A DNA stretch of 64,000 nucleotides from an uncultured bacterium. GTDB lineage: Bacteria; Bacillota_I; Bacilli_A; Acholeplasmatales; Anaeroplasmataceae. The position numbers were made by a program, and so were the translations under genes. The notes below the pieces were generated by a model. That model searched no databases. It saw only the letters and a program-made list of their open reading frames with translations, and was not told where the DNA came from. The DNA is taken from the NCBI GenBank assembly GCA_949291115.1, contig CASETY010000005.1:1-64000 (forward strand), written 5' to 3'. Below are positions 45,948 to 54,118 of the stretch, in pieces. The first letter of the stretch is position 1; each line of letters starts with the position of its first letter.

Positions 45948-46860
45948 AGGCCATATTTTAAGTATTAATAGTGGTTCATATAGTGTCTTAATTGATAATG
46001 AAATCAAAATATTAAAAGCTTCTGGTAGATTAAGAAATTATAGGGTAGATAGTAGTTCTACTTTTAAACATAAATATAATAAATTAGCTAAAAAAATAAG
46101 CACGACCAATATTAAACTATCACCTAAAGTTGGGGATTTTGTCATAGTCGAACAAGAATTAATAACTGAAATATTAGAGCGTAAAAATAGCCTTATTAGG
46201 CCAGATGTTGCGAATGTTGATTATATATTTTTAGTGATGAGTGCTAAGATGCCAGATTTTAGTAGTTATCTACTAGATTTATTTTTAGTTAATATTTTAA
46301 AAGAAAATATTGAACCAGTTATTATTATTACTAAAACAGATTTGTTAAATGAAGAAGAATTATTCAATTTAAAAAGTTTCTTAAGCTATTATGAAAATAA
46401 ACTAGGCTTTAAAGTTATTTATACTAATAATAAAAACTTAGATGTAAGTTCACTACAAAATTTAATTAAAGGTCATACAATTGTAACAACAGGTCAAACA
46501 GGGGCTGGTAAATCTACCTTAATTAATAATGTAATTCCTGGTTTTAAACTTCAAACAAACGAAATATCTAAAGCTTTAAATCGTGGTAAACATACGACGA
46601 GAATAAGTTCATTATATCAATTTAATGATGGCTTTATAGGTGATACACCCGGTTTTTCTAAATTAGATTTAACCGATTTAGAACCGAGTGAGCTACAGCT
46701 ATATTTTAGTGAATTTAATGATATTAAATGTAAATTTAAAAATTGTCTTCATGATAAAAATAGTTTTGGTTGTAATGTTAAAGTAGGAATTGATATATCT
46801 CATAGTCGCTATGAAAACTATTTAAAAATGTTAGATTCAATTAAAGGAGGTCGCAAATGA
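45934..46860 (+). CDS. rsgA: Small ribosomal subunit biogenesis GTPase RsgA
   Basis: 308 residues. Circularly permuted GTPase that matures the 30S subunit. An OB-fold N-terminus (about 1-70) is followed by G4 (ITKTDLL), G1 (GQTGAGKSTLIN), G2 and G3 (GDTPGFSKL), the permuted order typical of this family, and a C-terminal zinc-binding region (CKFKNCLH...C). The ribosome site AAGGAG lies inside the rlmN end. Its TGA stop overlaps the rpe start. Confidence 0.95.
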   Translation: MNKTKGHILSINSGSYSVLIDNEIKILKASGRLRNYRVDSSSTFKHKYNKLAKKISTTNIKLSPKVGDFVIVEQELITEILERKNSLIRPDVANVDYIFLVMSAKMPDFSSYLLDLFLVNILKENIEPVIIITKTDLLNEEELFNLKSFLSYYENKLGFKVIYTNNKNLDVSSLQNLIKGHTIVTTGQTGAGKSTLINNVIPGFKLQTNEISKALNRGKHTTRISSLYQFNDGFIGDTPGFSKLDLTDLEPSELQLYFSEFNDIKCKFKNCLHDKNSFGCNVKVGIDISHSRYENYLKMLDSIKGGRK

Positions 46861-47492
46861 AAATAAGCCTATCAATTTTAAATGCTGATTTTAGTAACTT
46901 ATATAATGATTTAAAAGAAATTATTAATGATGTAGATATGATCCATATGGATGTTATGGACGGGGTTTTTGTGCCTAATTTAAGTTTTGGTCCTGATATT
47001 ATAAAATCATTAAGACCAAAAACTGATATACCTTTTGACACGCATTTAATGATTGAACATCCTCTAAAATATTTAGATGATTATATTAAGGCTGGTTCTA
47101 ATTATATAACTGTTCATTATGAAGCTTTAGATGATTTAAATGAAATCATTACTCACTTAAAAAATAGAAATATTAAAGTGGGAATCTCTATTAAGCCAAA
47201 TACGAAAGTAGAAGTGTTAGAGCCTTATTTAAAAGAGTTAGACTTAATCTTAATTATGAGTGTAGAACCGGGATTTGGTGGTCAAAAGTTTGATTCTTCA
47301 GCCATTTCAAAGTGTAAATATTTAAAAGAAAAGCAAAAAGATTATAACTACATAATATCTATTGATGGTGGTATCAATGATAAAACATTACCATTAGTTA
47401 AAGATTATGTTGATATGGTAGTGGTTGGGTCTTATATAACAAAAGCTAAAGCTAAAAAAGAAGCTATTAAAACATTAAAAAATATAAAATAA
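46857..47492 (+). CDS. rpe: Ribulose-phosphate 3-epimerase
   Basis: 211 residues. TIM-barrel enzyme of the pentose phosphate pathway interconverting ribulose-5-P and xylulose-5-P. Motifs include LSILNADFSNL, IHMDVMDGVFVPNLSFG, MSVEPGFGGQKF, IDGGIN and VVGSYI. It overlaps rsgA by the ATGA junction, the arrangement seen in many Bacilli (rsgA-rpe). AAAGGAGGT lies just upstream. Confidence 0.96.
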   Translation: MKISLSILNADFSNLYNDLKEIINDVDMIHMDVMDGVFVPNLSFGPDIIKSLRPKTDIPFDTHLMIEHPLKYLDDYIKAGSNYITVHYEALDDLNEIITHLKNRNIKVGISIKPNTKVEVLEPYLKELDLILIMSVEPGFGGQKFDSSAISKCKYLKEKQKDYNYIISIDGGINDKTLPLVKDYVDMVVVGSYITKAKAKKEAIKTLKNIK

Positions 47493-47498
47493 TGATAA

Positions 47499-47553
47499 AG
47501 GAATAACGAAAAAGCATTTATTAACAATGGCTTTCTAGTTATTCTTTTTTTAT
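47499..47553 (+). terminator. Rho-independent terminator after rpe
   Basis: GAATAAC (47501-47507) pairs with GTTATTC (47538-47544); an inner AAAGC / GCTTT pairing extends the stem. A run of seven T follows. Confidence 0.8.
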
Positions 47554-47639
47554 TGGTTAAAATAACTTAAAAAACTTAAAAATGGCCTCATAAGAAAATT
47601 TTTGTTAATAAATCAAACCTTAATTGTTTGTCACAAAGA

Positions 47640-47672
47640 TTGACAAAACGTCGGGGAGGGGAGGGTTATAAT
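47640..47672 (+). promoter_or_regulatory. Degenerate promoter with G-rich spacer
   Basis: TTGACA at 47640-47645 and TATAAT at 47667-47672 are both perfect, but the spacer is 21 bases, too long for normal activity. The spacer contains GGGGAGGGGAGGG, conspicuous in this AT-rich DNA. It precedes a broken gene, so the promoter may also be relict. Confidence 0.4.
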
Positions 47673-47703
47673 TTCAACTAAGAGAAGAAAGGAATTTAAT
47701 AAT

Positions 47704-48395
47704 ATGAAAAAGTTAGGTGTAGTATTTATATTTTTAAGTATTTTAATTGTTACATTTGCTGAATATGATATGCATAATATTTCTGTTAAAGTACAATAAA
47801 TCATGGTGCTAAGCATTATGGTATTGCTGCTATTCATGCAAGTATTAGTTGGACAACGTGTTACTATCCTTTAATTGGTATTGGTGCAATTCTAGAACCA
47901 AAAGAAAATAGTTATATTATTAAAACTTATGATAAATGAAATGATAAAACAACTTTAGAACTGTACGGTAATATAAAGGATAATGCCGGTGCATTAGAAG
48001 TTGTAAGTGTTTCTATTTCTACTGAAGGATTATATTTTGGTATTTCATATAATGTAAACATAGTAGTTAAAGAAGGGGCGGTTTTTGAAGTTAGCCAAAT
48101 GTATAAATTATTACCAAGAAGTAAACTTGTTATAGAAAAAGGTGCTACTGGTTTTTATAAAGAAACATCTATTCAACATTTATTTGCTTATAATGTAGGT
48201 GCCCATGATGCAACTATCGATTTGTCAAAGATTGCTTTAGGAGATGCTCCTACTGAATTAGATTCTTATAAATTATCAAAAGTAAAATATACTTATAAAG
48301 ATAATAAATGGGATGATGGTTCATCAACTGGAGTTGAAACGGAAGTATTAGCTGATGTTAATGCTTTGAAAGCAGAAACTTTTAAAGAAGAATAA
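47704..48395 (+). pseudogene. Broken gene for a secreted protein
   Basis: ATG at 47704, behind AGAAAGGA, encodes a signal-peptide-like start (MKKLGVVFIFLSILIVTFAE) and stops at a TAA at 47797. The continuing protein sequence lies in another frame, from about 47799 to 48395, with one TGA at 47937 in the sequence TYDK-stop-NDKT. Joining the frames gives a protein of about 230 residues with no recognised domain. One frameshift and one nonsense change are enough to explain it. The TGA could read Trp in a Mycoplasma-like code, but native genes end in TGA, so a nonsense mutation is the better reading. Confidence 0.75.
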
Positions 48396-48451
48396 AAATA
48401 CGTTTCAAATGCGTGTCAAACAATGTAAAAATTAATTATATATAGTCTATT

Positions 48452-48495
48452 AAAAAAAGAGAATAAAGAAAGTTATAAGACTTCCTTTATCCTCT
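48452..48495 (-). terminator. Terminator of the coaD operon
   Basis: Read on the minus strand, AGAGGATAAAGGAAG pairs with CTTTCTTTATTCTCT, with two G-U pairs, followed by TTTTTT. It overlaps the end of coaD. Confidence 0.8.
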
Positions 48496-48958
48496 TTATT
48501 ACTTTATCTTTAATAACTAGTGGTATATATTTTTCAATATTACAGTCATATTTTACTAATTCTTTAATTGCTGAAGAAGAAACTACTCTACTATTTCGAT
48601 TAGGGAATAATACTAAGGTTTCTATTTTGTTATTAATATCTTTATTAAATTCAAATAGGCTATATTCATTTTCATAATCTTGAATATTTCTTAAACCTCT
48701 AATAATAATATCAATATGATTTTTCTCACAGAAATTGACAACCAAACCATCATCAATAACAACTTTTACATTTTTAAAGTCTTTGACGACTTCTAAAATT
48801 AATTCTTTTCTTTCATTGGCCTCAAATAAATAATGTTTTTTTATATTGTTAGAAACAACAATATAAACTTCATCAAATAAATTAGCTATTCTTTTAATAA
48901 CATCTAAATGACCATTAGTAAATGGATCGAATGAACCAGGGTAACATGCTTTTGCCAT
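48473..48958 (-). CDS. coaD: Pantetheine-phosphate adenylyltransferase
   Basis: 161 residues. Nucleotidyltransferase of coenzyme A synthesis. The N-terminal YPGSFDPFTNGHLDVI holds the HxGH-like signature (here TNGH), with IIRGLRNIQDYENE and the VVSSSAIKELV motif further on. The start is the ATG at 48958 behind AAGGAG; an upstream in-frame ATG inside the CPBP gene adds a non-homologous tail. It is the second gene of a two-gene minus-strand operon. Confidence 0.95.
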   Translation of the reverse strand: MAKACYPGSFDPFTNGHLDVIKRIANLFDEVYIVVSNNIKKHYLFEANERKELILEVVKDFKNVKVVIDDGLVVNFCEKNHIDIIIRGLRNIQDYENEYSLFEFNKDINNKIETLVLFPNRNSRVVSSSAIKELVKYDCNIEKYIPLVIKDKVIKRIKEVL

Positions 48959-48969
48959 AATAAAACTCC

Positions 48970-49728
48970 TTATAATAAAATTAATGTAAATGAAATAAAA
49001 TTTAAAGCTGCGTGTAATATATAACAAATAATAACGTTATTAGTCTTATAATATAAGAAACAAAAACTAACACCAGAAGCTATGTAAGGCATAGTAACAA
49101 GTAATAAATCACTAAAAGTATAATCATAAGTGATTGTATGTAAAAAGCCAAAAATTAAACAAGAAGCTACTGCCGCTATCATTTTATGAGGAATAACACT
49201 AAAAATAGCTTTTCTAAAGACTAATTCTTCACATAAAGGTCCTAAAAAGACAGTTGTAACAAACATAATTAAAGTATTTACACTACTTGAATTAATCATG
49301 GTTTCAATATTATTTTGATTTATAGATTCAACATTATTATTGGCCATTAAAGTAATAATATTAACAATTATATTTACACCATAATATAAGAAAAAAGCGA
49401 TAATTAAAGTATTCATCAATTTGTCTTTATTAGGCTTGAAACTCTCTATATCTTTTTTTAAAGGAACAACTAAAAAACAAATAATAAATATTAAAACCAA
49501 AGAATAGGTAAAGAGTTGATATAAAGTATTTATATCATTTATATAGTTTGTAAGATTTGTCTTAAAAAAAGAATTAGAAAAATGAGTTACTAAAAAAGAA
49601 ACATCATTATATTTAAATATTAAATTTAAAATAGGTTCATATAAATAGTTGCCGATAACAAAGACAATTAATATATAAAAGAGAATGGTAATACCACCAT
49701 AAAAGTAGTGATTTTTTAATATTTTCAT
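48970..49728 (-). CDS. CPBP-family intramembrane metalloprotease (CAAX/Abi type)
   Basis: 252 residues with about six to seven membrane segments. The CPBP motifs are present: EELVFRKAIFSVI (Glu-Glu and Arg), FGFLHTITYDY (His) and a C-terminal HAALNFISF. Members process peptides or prenylated proteins, or protect against self-bacteriocins; here nothing indicates which. It is upstream of coaD in the same operon with an 11-base gap. Confidence 0.9.
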   Translation of the reverse strand: MKILKNHYFYGGITILFYILIVFVIGNYLYEPILNLIFKYNDVSFLVTHFSNSFFKTNLTNYINDINTLYQLFTYSLVLIFIICFLVVPLKKDIESFKPNKDKLMNTLIIAFFLYYGVNIIVNIITLMANNNVESINQNNIETMINSSSVNTLIMFVTTVFLGPLCEELVFRKAIFSVIPHKMIAAVASCLIFGFLHTITYDYTFSDLLLVTMPYIASGVSFCFLYYKTNNVIICYILHAALNFISFTLILL

Positions 49729-49851
49729 AATAACACCGCTATTATTATACCATAAAATGAGAAGGGAAGTGAAAACAAATAACGTTTTTAATGACTTTAC
49801 AATTGATTAAAAATAACATAAAATTAACGTAGTGAAAAAAGGTGATTTTAA

Positions 49852-50442
49852 ATGTTAGAAGTTATTATTGCTTCCAAAAATGAAGGTAAAATAAGAGAAA
49901 TTAAAGAAATATATCCTAATATTCATTTTATATCTTTAAAAGACTTAAATGATGATATTGAAATAGAAGAAACAGGTGATACTTTTTATGAAAATGCCCT
50001 TATTAAAGCGAAAACTATTGCTTTAAAATATCATAAATTAACATTAGCTGATGATTCTGGCATTTGTGTAAAAGCTTTAGACAATAGACCGGGTATCAAC
50101 AGTCATCGTTATTCAAAAGAAGGCACTGATGAAGCTAATAATTTAAAATTAGTAGAAGAATTGAAAGGTAAAAGTGACCGTTCATGTTTCTATGAATGTG
50201 TAATGGTTTTAACTGATGGTAAAGAGATACTAAAAAGCAGTAGTGGCCAAGTTCACGGTACTTTTTTAGACCATCCTTTAGGTCATAATGGTTTTGGCTA
50301 TGATCCTTATTTTTATTTAGAAGAATATAAATTAACTTTTGGAGAGCTAAATCCAGTTATTAAAAATGAAATATCACACCGGGCTATAGCTTTAAAAGGC
50401 CTAAAAGATATATTTGGGGAACTTACGCATGAAGAAGAGTGA
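49852..50442 (+). CDS. rdgB: Non-canonical purine NTP pyrophosphatase (RdgB/HAM1)
   Basis: 196 residues. It hydrolyses dITP/XTP and keeps the nucleotide pool clean. Motifs are IIASKNEGKIREI, LADDSGICVKALDNRPGINSHRY and GHNGFGYDPYFYL, with the terminal SHRAIALK. The ATG follows AAGGTGA. Its end overlaps the large downstream gene by 14 bases, and the stop is TGA. Confidence 0.95.
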   Translation: MLEVIIASKNEGKIREIKEIYPNIHFISLKDLNDDIEIEETGDTFYENALIKAKTIALKYHKLTLADDSGICVKALDNRPGINSHRYSKEGTDEANNLKLVEELKGKSDRSCFYECVMVLTDGKEILKSSSGQVHGTFLDHPLGHNGFGYDPYFYLEEYKLTFGELNPVIKNEISHRAIALKGLKDIFGELTHEEE

Positions 50443-53400
50443 TATTTTAAAACTACCTCTAGAAAAAGCTTCTTTAAAAAAGATTACTAATTATTTAAAT
50501 AATCATAGTGATTTAGATGTCTTTTTAAAGAAAGTGGAAGTAATAATTGCCTTAAATAAATATAATGAAGCTTTAAAAGAATTATATGAATTAGTAAATC
50601 ATTTTAATAGTATGGAAGATAATGAAGTAGTAAAAGTAACTAATTTATTAATGGAATTATTATTAAAATGTAAAAGACCAGATGAATATTTAAGATTTTT
50701 AAATATTAAAAAAGAAAGAATTAAGCCATCTTTAAGTTATGAAACCTTAAAAGATGAATTTAATTATTTAGTATTTATTAAAAACTACAATGAAGCTTTA
50801 AAAATAGCTAATGAATATTTAAATTTTGAAATAGGTATAGAATCTAAAGAAACTATTTACTTAGAAATATTAAAGATAGCCAATTCTTTAAATAATACCA
50901 ATTTATATTTAGATACGATTACTAAATTAATTAATTTATATCATAACAGCTTTGATTTTGCTAAAATCAATTATTTTAATATTTTAAAGTTTCGTTATTT
51001 AAATAAAATTAATGATCCTAATTTAGAAGAAGAACTTCTAACTTACCTTAAAACACCAGATTTAACAACAGACTTTAAATTAGAAGCAGCTGCTTATTTA
51101 ATAAGAATAAGAGTTAATAACAAAGAATACAATAAAGCTTCTTTAATCGAAAGTGATTATAATGAATATTTAAAAGATAATTACAGTTTGGCAGCTAAAT
51201 TGTTTGCTAAAGAAGCACTTAATTTATTTAAAGAATTAAAACATAAACTTAGTATTTCTTTTTATGAAGAATATTTAAAGAATTTTAAGGAAACAGAAGA
51301 GCCTAAAACTAAAAAAGAAGACATTATTGTCATTCCTGAAATAAATAAAACTTTAGAAATTAAAAAGGAAAACAAAACTCCTAAAGTAGTTGTTAAAGAA
51401 GTAGTAGTTACTAAAGATGTTAATGTAAGTGATGACTACAATATAATTAAAGAAGGAATAACTATTTTAAACAATGCCAATTTAAAAATAAGAGAAAGTT
51501 TTAGACAGTTTGGTGTTTTTTTAAATAAGAATTATAAGATTGAGTCTTTTAGTATTTTATTTATTAAAAATAAAGAGTATTATCTTTATTTTTATAAAAA
51601 TGAACGTCTTTATGAAAGGAAAATGTCAACTTTAACGACTAGTTTAGAAACCAAAGTCTTTAAAATGGCTGAAGATTCTTTGTATTATAATGAAACTAAT
51701 TTAAATAATGAGATTGATATTTTTTATTCAAAAGAAATTAATTATAAATATTTATTAGCTTTAAACATTTATAACAATAATAAAGATTATTTTGGTAAAC
51801 TCTTTTATTATAGTAATGAAGATATACTAAATAACAATAATTATTATGAAGAATTAAATATCTATAAAGATGTAATTAATTATTTAATTAATTATGATTT
51901 AAAATTAGAAAGTGTTAATAATCAATATCAAATATTGGAACATATTAAAAATCATAGTGTTATTGGTTTTAAAACCTATTATAAAGAAGAGTTAATCTTT
52001 AGTAATCAAGCTAAATATATTCTTAATATTCCTTATGATATTTCCTATAAAGATTATTTAGCTCATATTGACAATAAAGATGTAATTAATTATCAAAATG
52101 TTCTTAAAAATGTTATTTTAAATAAAAAAAATAATAAAGAAATAACTTATTTGTTTTCTTATAATAATTTAAAAGTTAATGTTAAAGAAATAATTTACTA
52201 TTTACCATTTGAAGATGATTTTAAGTTAGTAAGTTTAATTATCAATAATGATGATAATATAAATAAAGTGTTAGAATATAAAGATAAAGCTTATTATAGT
52301 GTTTATTCTAATATGTATAATATGGCCTTATTAAAGGAAAAAATAGATAAAGAAATAAACAATTATCATCATTTAGTCTATTTTACTTTTCCTAATTTAA
52401 AACTTTTAACTGAGCTATATGGCCAGTCTTTTTATGATGAAGTAGTCACTATTTTAAATAAAGCTTTAAATAGTTTTTTTAAAGCTAGCAATAAAATTCT
52501 TTATTTTCAAATTGATAAAGAAATATTTTCTATTTTATATAATTATAAATTAGATAAAAGAAGCTTAAAAGCTAATTTAAAGTCTTTATATGAATATTTA
52601 AAGACAAGCTTTTATGAATTAAGTAGTAATGTAGAATTAAATTACAGGTTTATTTTTATCAATGGTTATAACAAGAATTTTGATATTCTTAATAAATATT
52701 TATTAGATGGCTTAAAATATTTAGAAATGACTAATAACAATGATATAATTAATGAATTTGATTTTGATATGCATAAAACTATTTTAAGTGATCGCCTTAA
52801 TATTGAAGAGTTAAATATAGCTATTGATAACAACTATTTAGAAATTAAATTTAGGCCAATCATTGATCTTAAAAATGAAGTTATTTATGCTTATTATGTT
52901 GATTTTAATCAAATAAATAAAGATAATTATTTATTAGTTAAAGACTTAATTTTAAAGAAAAACCTTACTAATAAATTTGAACACGCTTTAATTTATAATG
53001 TTGGCCAAGCTTTAAATAAGGTTTATCAAGCATTAGAAGGTTATGTAGAAGTTGTTGTTAACTTAAGTTCTGAAACTATTGATGATAAATTAGCTTATTT
53101 TATTTATGAACAGTTTAGTTATTTTAACGTTCCTTATAATATTTTAAATATTATAGTTCCTAAATATAATGAATGTTTAGATAAATTAAAAAAATTAGAA
53201 ATAAAAATTATTACAAGAGATATTTATGATATTTTTAATGGTAATTCAAAAATATTATTAATTAATAAAAATGATCTTAATGATGAAAAGATTAAAGAAG
53301 TAGTTTCCATTTTAAATAATTATGAAGCTAAATTAATGATTGAAGATGTTGATAATAATTATTTAAATAAAATAGAAAGTGATGAAGAAATATTAGTGAG

Positions 53401-53461
53401 TGGAAAATGTTTTGAAGAAACTTATAATTTAAATACCTTAATTAAGAAATTAAAGTCTTAG
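50429..53461 (+). CDS. Large degenerate GGDEF-EAL protein with helical N-terminus
   Basis: 1010 residues, no membrane segment seen. The start is ATG 50429 inside the rdgB end; an earlier TTG adds only five residues. Residues about 1-295 are helical repeats (TPR-like). A GAF-like unit covers about 340-480 and a PAS-like unit about 495-615. Residues about 645-775 align with a GGDEF cyclase domain, with YFTFPNLKLLTELYGQSFYD in place of DiDxFKxiND.yGhxxGD and QIDKEIF in place of GGDEF. Residues about 795-1005 align with an EAL phosphodiesterase domain (LEIKFRPIIDL, VVVNLSSETI) but the EAL triplet and metal ligands are missing. It is thus probably a receptor or scaffold, not an enzyme. Confidence 0.75.
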   Translation: MKKSDILKLPLEKASLKKITNYLNNHSDLDVFLKKVEVIIALNKYNEALKELYELVNHFNSMEDNEVVKVTNLLMELLLKCKRPDEYLRFLNIKKERIKPSLSYETLKDEFNYLVFIKNYNEALKIANEYLNFEIGIESKETIYLEILKIANSLNNTNLYLDTITKLINLYHNSFDFAKINYFNILKFRYLNKINDPNLEEELLTYLKTPDLTTDFKLEAAAYLIRIRVNNKEYNKASLIESDYNEYLKDNYSLAAKLFAKEALNLFKELKHKLSISFYEEYLKNFKETEEPKTKKEDIIVIPEINKTLEIKKENKTPKVVVKEVVVTKDVNVSDDYNIIKEGITILNNANLKIRESFRQFGVFLNKNYKIESFSILFIKNKEYYLYFYKNERLYERKMSTLTTSLETKVFKMAEDSLYYNETNLNNEIDIFYSKEINYKYLLALNIYNNNKDYFGKLFYYSNEDILNNNNYYEELNIYKDVINYLINYDLKLESVNNQYQILEHIKNHSVIGFKTYYKEELIFSNQAKYILNIPYDISYKDYLAHIDNKDVINYQNVLKNVILNKKNNKEITYLFSYNNLKVNVKEIIYYLPFEDDFKLVSLIINNDDNINKVLEYKDKAYYSVYSNMYNMALLKEKIDKEINNYHHLVYFTFPNLKLLTELYGQSFYDEVVTILNKALNSFFKASNKILYFQIDKEIFSILYNYKLDKRSLKANLKSLYEYLKTSFYELSSNVELNYRFIFINGYNKNFDILNKYLLDGLKYLEMTNNNDIINEFDFDMHKTILSDRLNIEELNIAIDNNYLEIKFRPIIDLKNEVIYAYYVDFNQINKDNYLLVKDLILKKNLTNKFEHALIYNVGQALNKVYQALEGYVEVVVNLSSETIDDKLAYFIYEQFSYFNVPYNILNIIVPKYNECLDKLKKLEIKIITRDIYDIFNGNSKILLINKNDLNDEKIKEVVSILNNYEAKLMIEDVDNNYLNKIESDEEILVSGKCFEETYNLNTLIKKLKS

Positions 53462-53484
53462 TGCACTTATGTGCACTTTTTCTT
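53460..53484 (+). terminator. Rho-independent terminator
   Basis: AGTGCAC / GTGCACT seven-base stem with a TTAT loop and a T run, overlapping the last base of the stop codon. Confidence 0.88.
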
Positions 53485-53540
53485 TGCTGGTGTATTTTTA
53501 ATGCTTACACTAAAATGTTGAGTAATGATAGAAAAAATAG

Positions 53541-53579
53541 CTAACCGCAAAACTTCTTTTTCAAGACTTTTGCGGTTAG
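53541..53579. terminator. Orphan GC-rich hairpin
   Basis: CTAACCGCAAAA pairs perfectly with TTTTGCGGTTAG around 15 bases that can pair further (CTT / AAG). It has no T run on the plus strand but is followed by CTATTTTTTC on the minus strand. No gene on the minus strand ends here, so it may be a relic. The gap 53485-53750 otherwise shows an imperfect AT-rich promoter-like stretch with TATAAT at 53713. Confidence 0.5.
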
Positions 53580-53764
53580 AGTGTATAAAATTATTATTCT
53601 GGCTTTTTTCGATTAATCATCAGTCAATTTCGCAGTTTTTACAAATTCAAGTTTATAAATTGATAGCTTAAATTAAGTTAAGATTTGCTATTTTTTTTAG
53701 TTAGTGCTATCATATAATTAAGGAATACATTTATTAATTAAAAATAAATTGGGAGGTGAAATTT

Positions 53765-54103
53765 TTGAGTAAAAACATTTTTAAACATTATAATTTAATT
53801 CTTTTTATTAGTTTATTTTTAGTTATATTAGGTGTCTTTGTTACAGAAATTATTTTAGATAAGTATCAAATATATATTCCTATTATGTTATTTTTATCAG
53901 CTATTATAGCTTCATTAATAGCTACTTATCCATATAATGTAGCTAAGGGGACTAATAAAGCTAATACTTATTTTAATAGAAAAGACAATACTAATATTAA
54001 TGAAGAACCTAGTGAAAAAATGGTAATATATACAAAGGTATTTGGTATTTTAATCTTAGTAGCTTATTTATTAATATTTGTAATAATGTATTTCTTTATT
54101 TAA
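53765..54103 (+). CDS. Small membrane protein of unknown function
   Basis: 112 residues with three hydrophobic segments (near 6-26, 34-55 and 88-110) and a polar loop rich in Asn/Lys between the second and third. The start is read as the TTG at 53765 because GGGAGG lies 8 bases upstream; a GTG at 53756 falls within that ribosome site. It is the first of three genes in one direction, followed after 15 bases by a secreted protein. Function not recognised. Confidence 0.6.
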   Translation: MSKNIFKHYNLILFISLFLVILGVFVTEIILDKYQIYIPIMLFLSAIIASLIATYPYNVAKGTNKANTYFNRKDNTNINEEPSEKMVIYTKVFGILILVAYLLIFVIMYFFI

Positions 54104-54118
54104 AGAGGTGAAAATTAA

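Noticed and set aside
47937-47939. TGA read as Trp (Mycoplasma-type code)
   Set aside because: Five native genes use TGA as a real stop, Trp is written TGG throughout, and the only internal TGA is in an otherwise broken gene.
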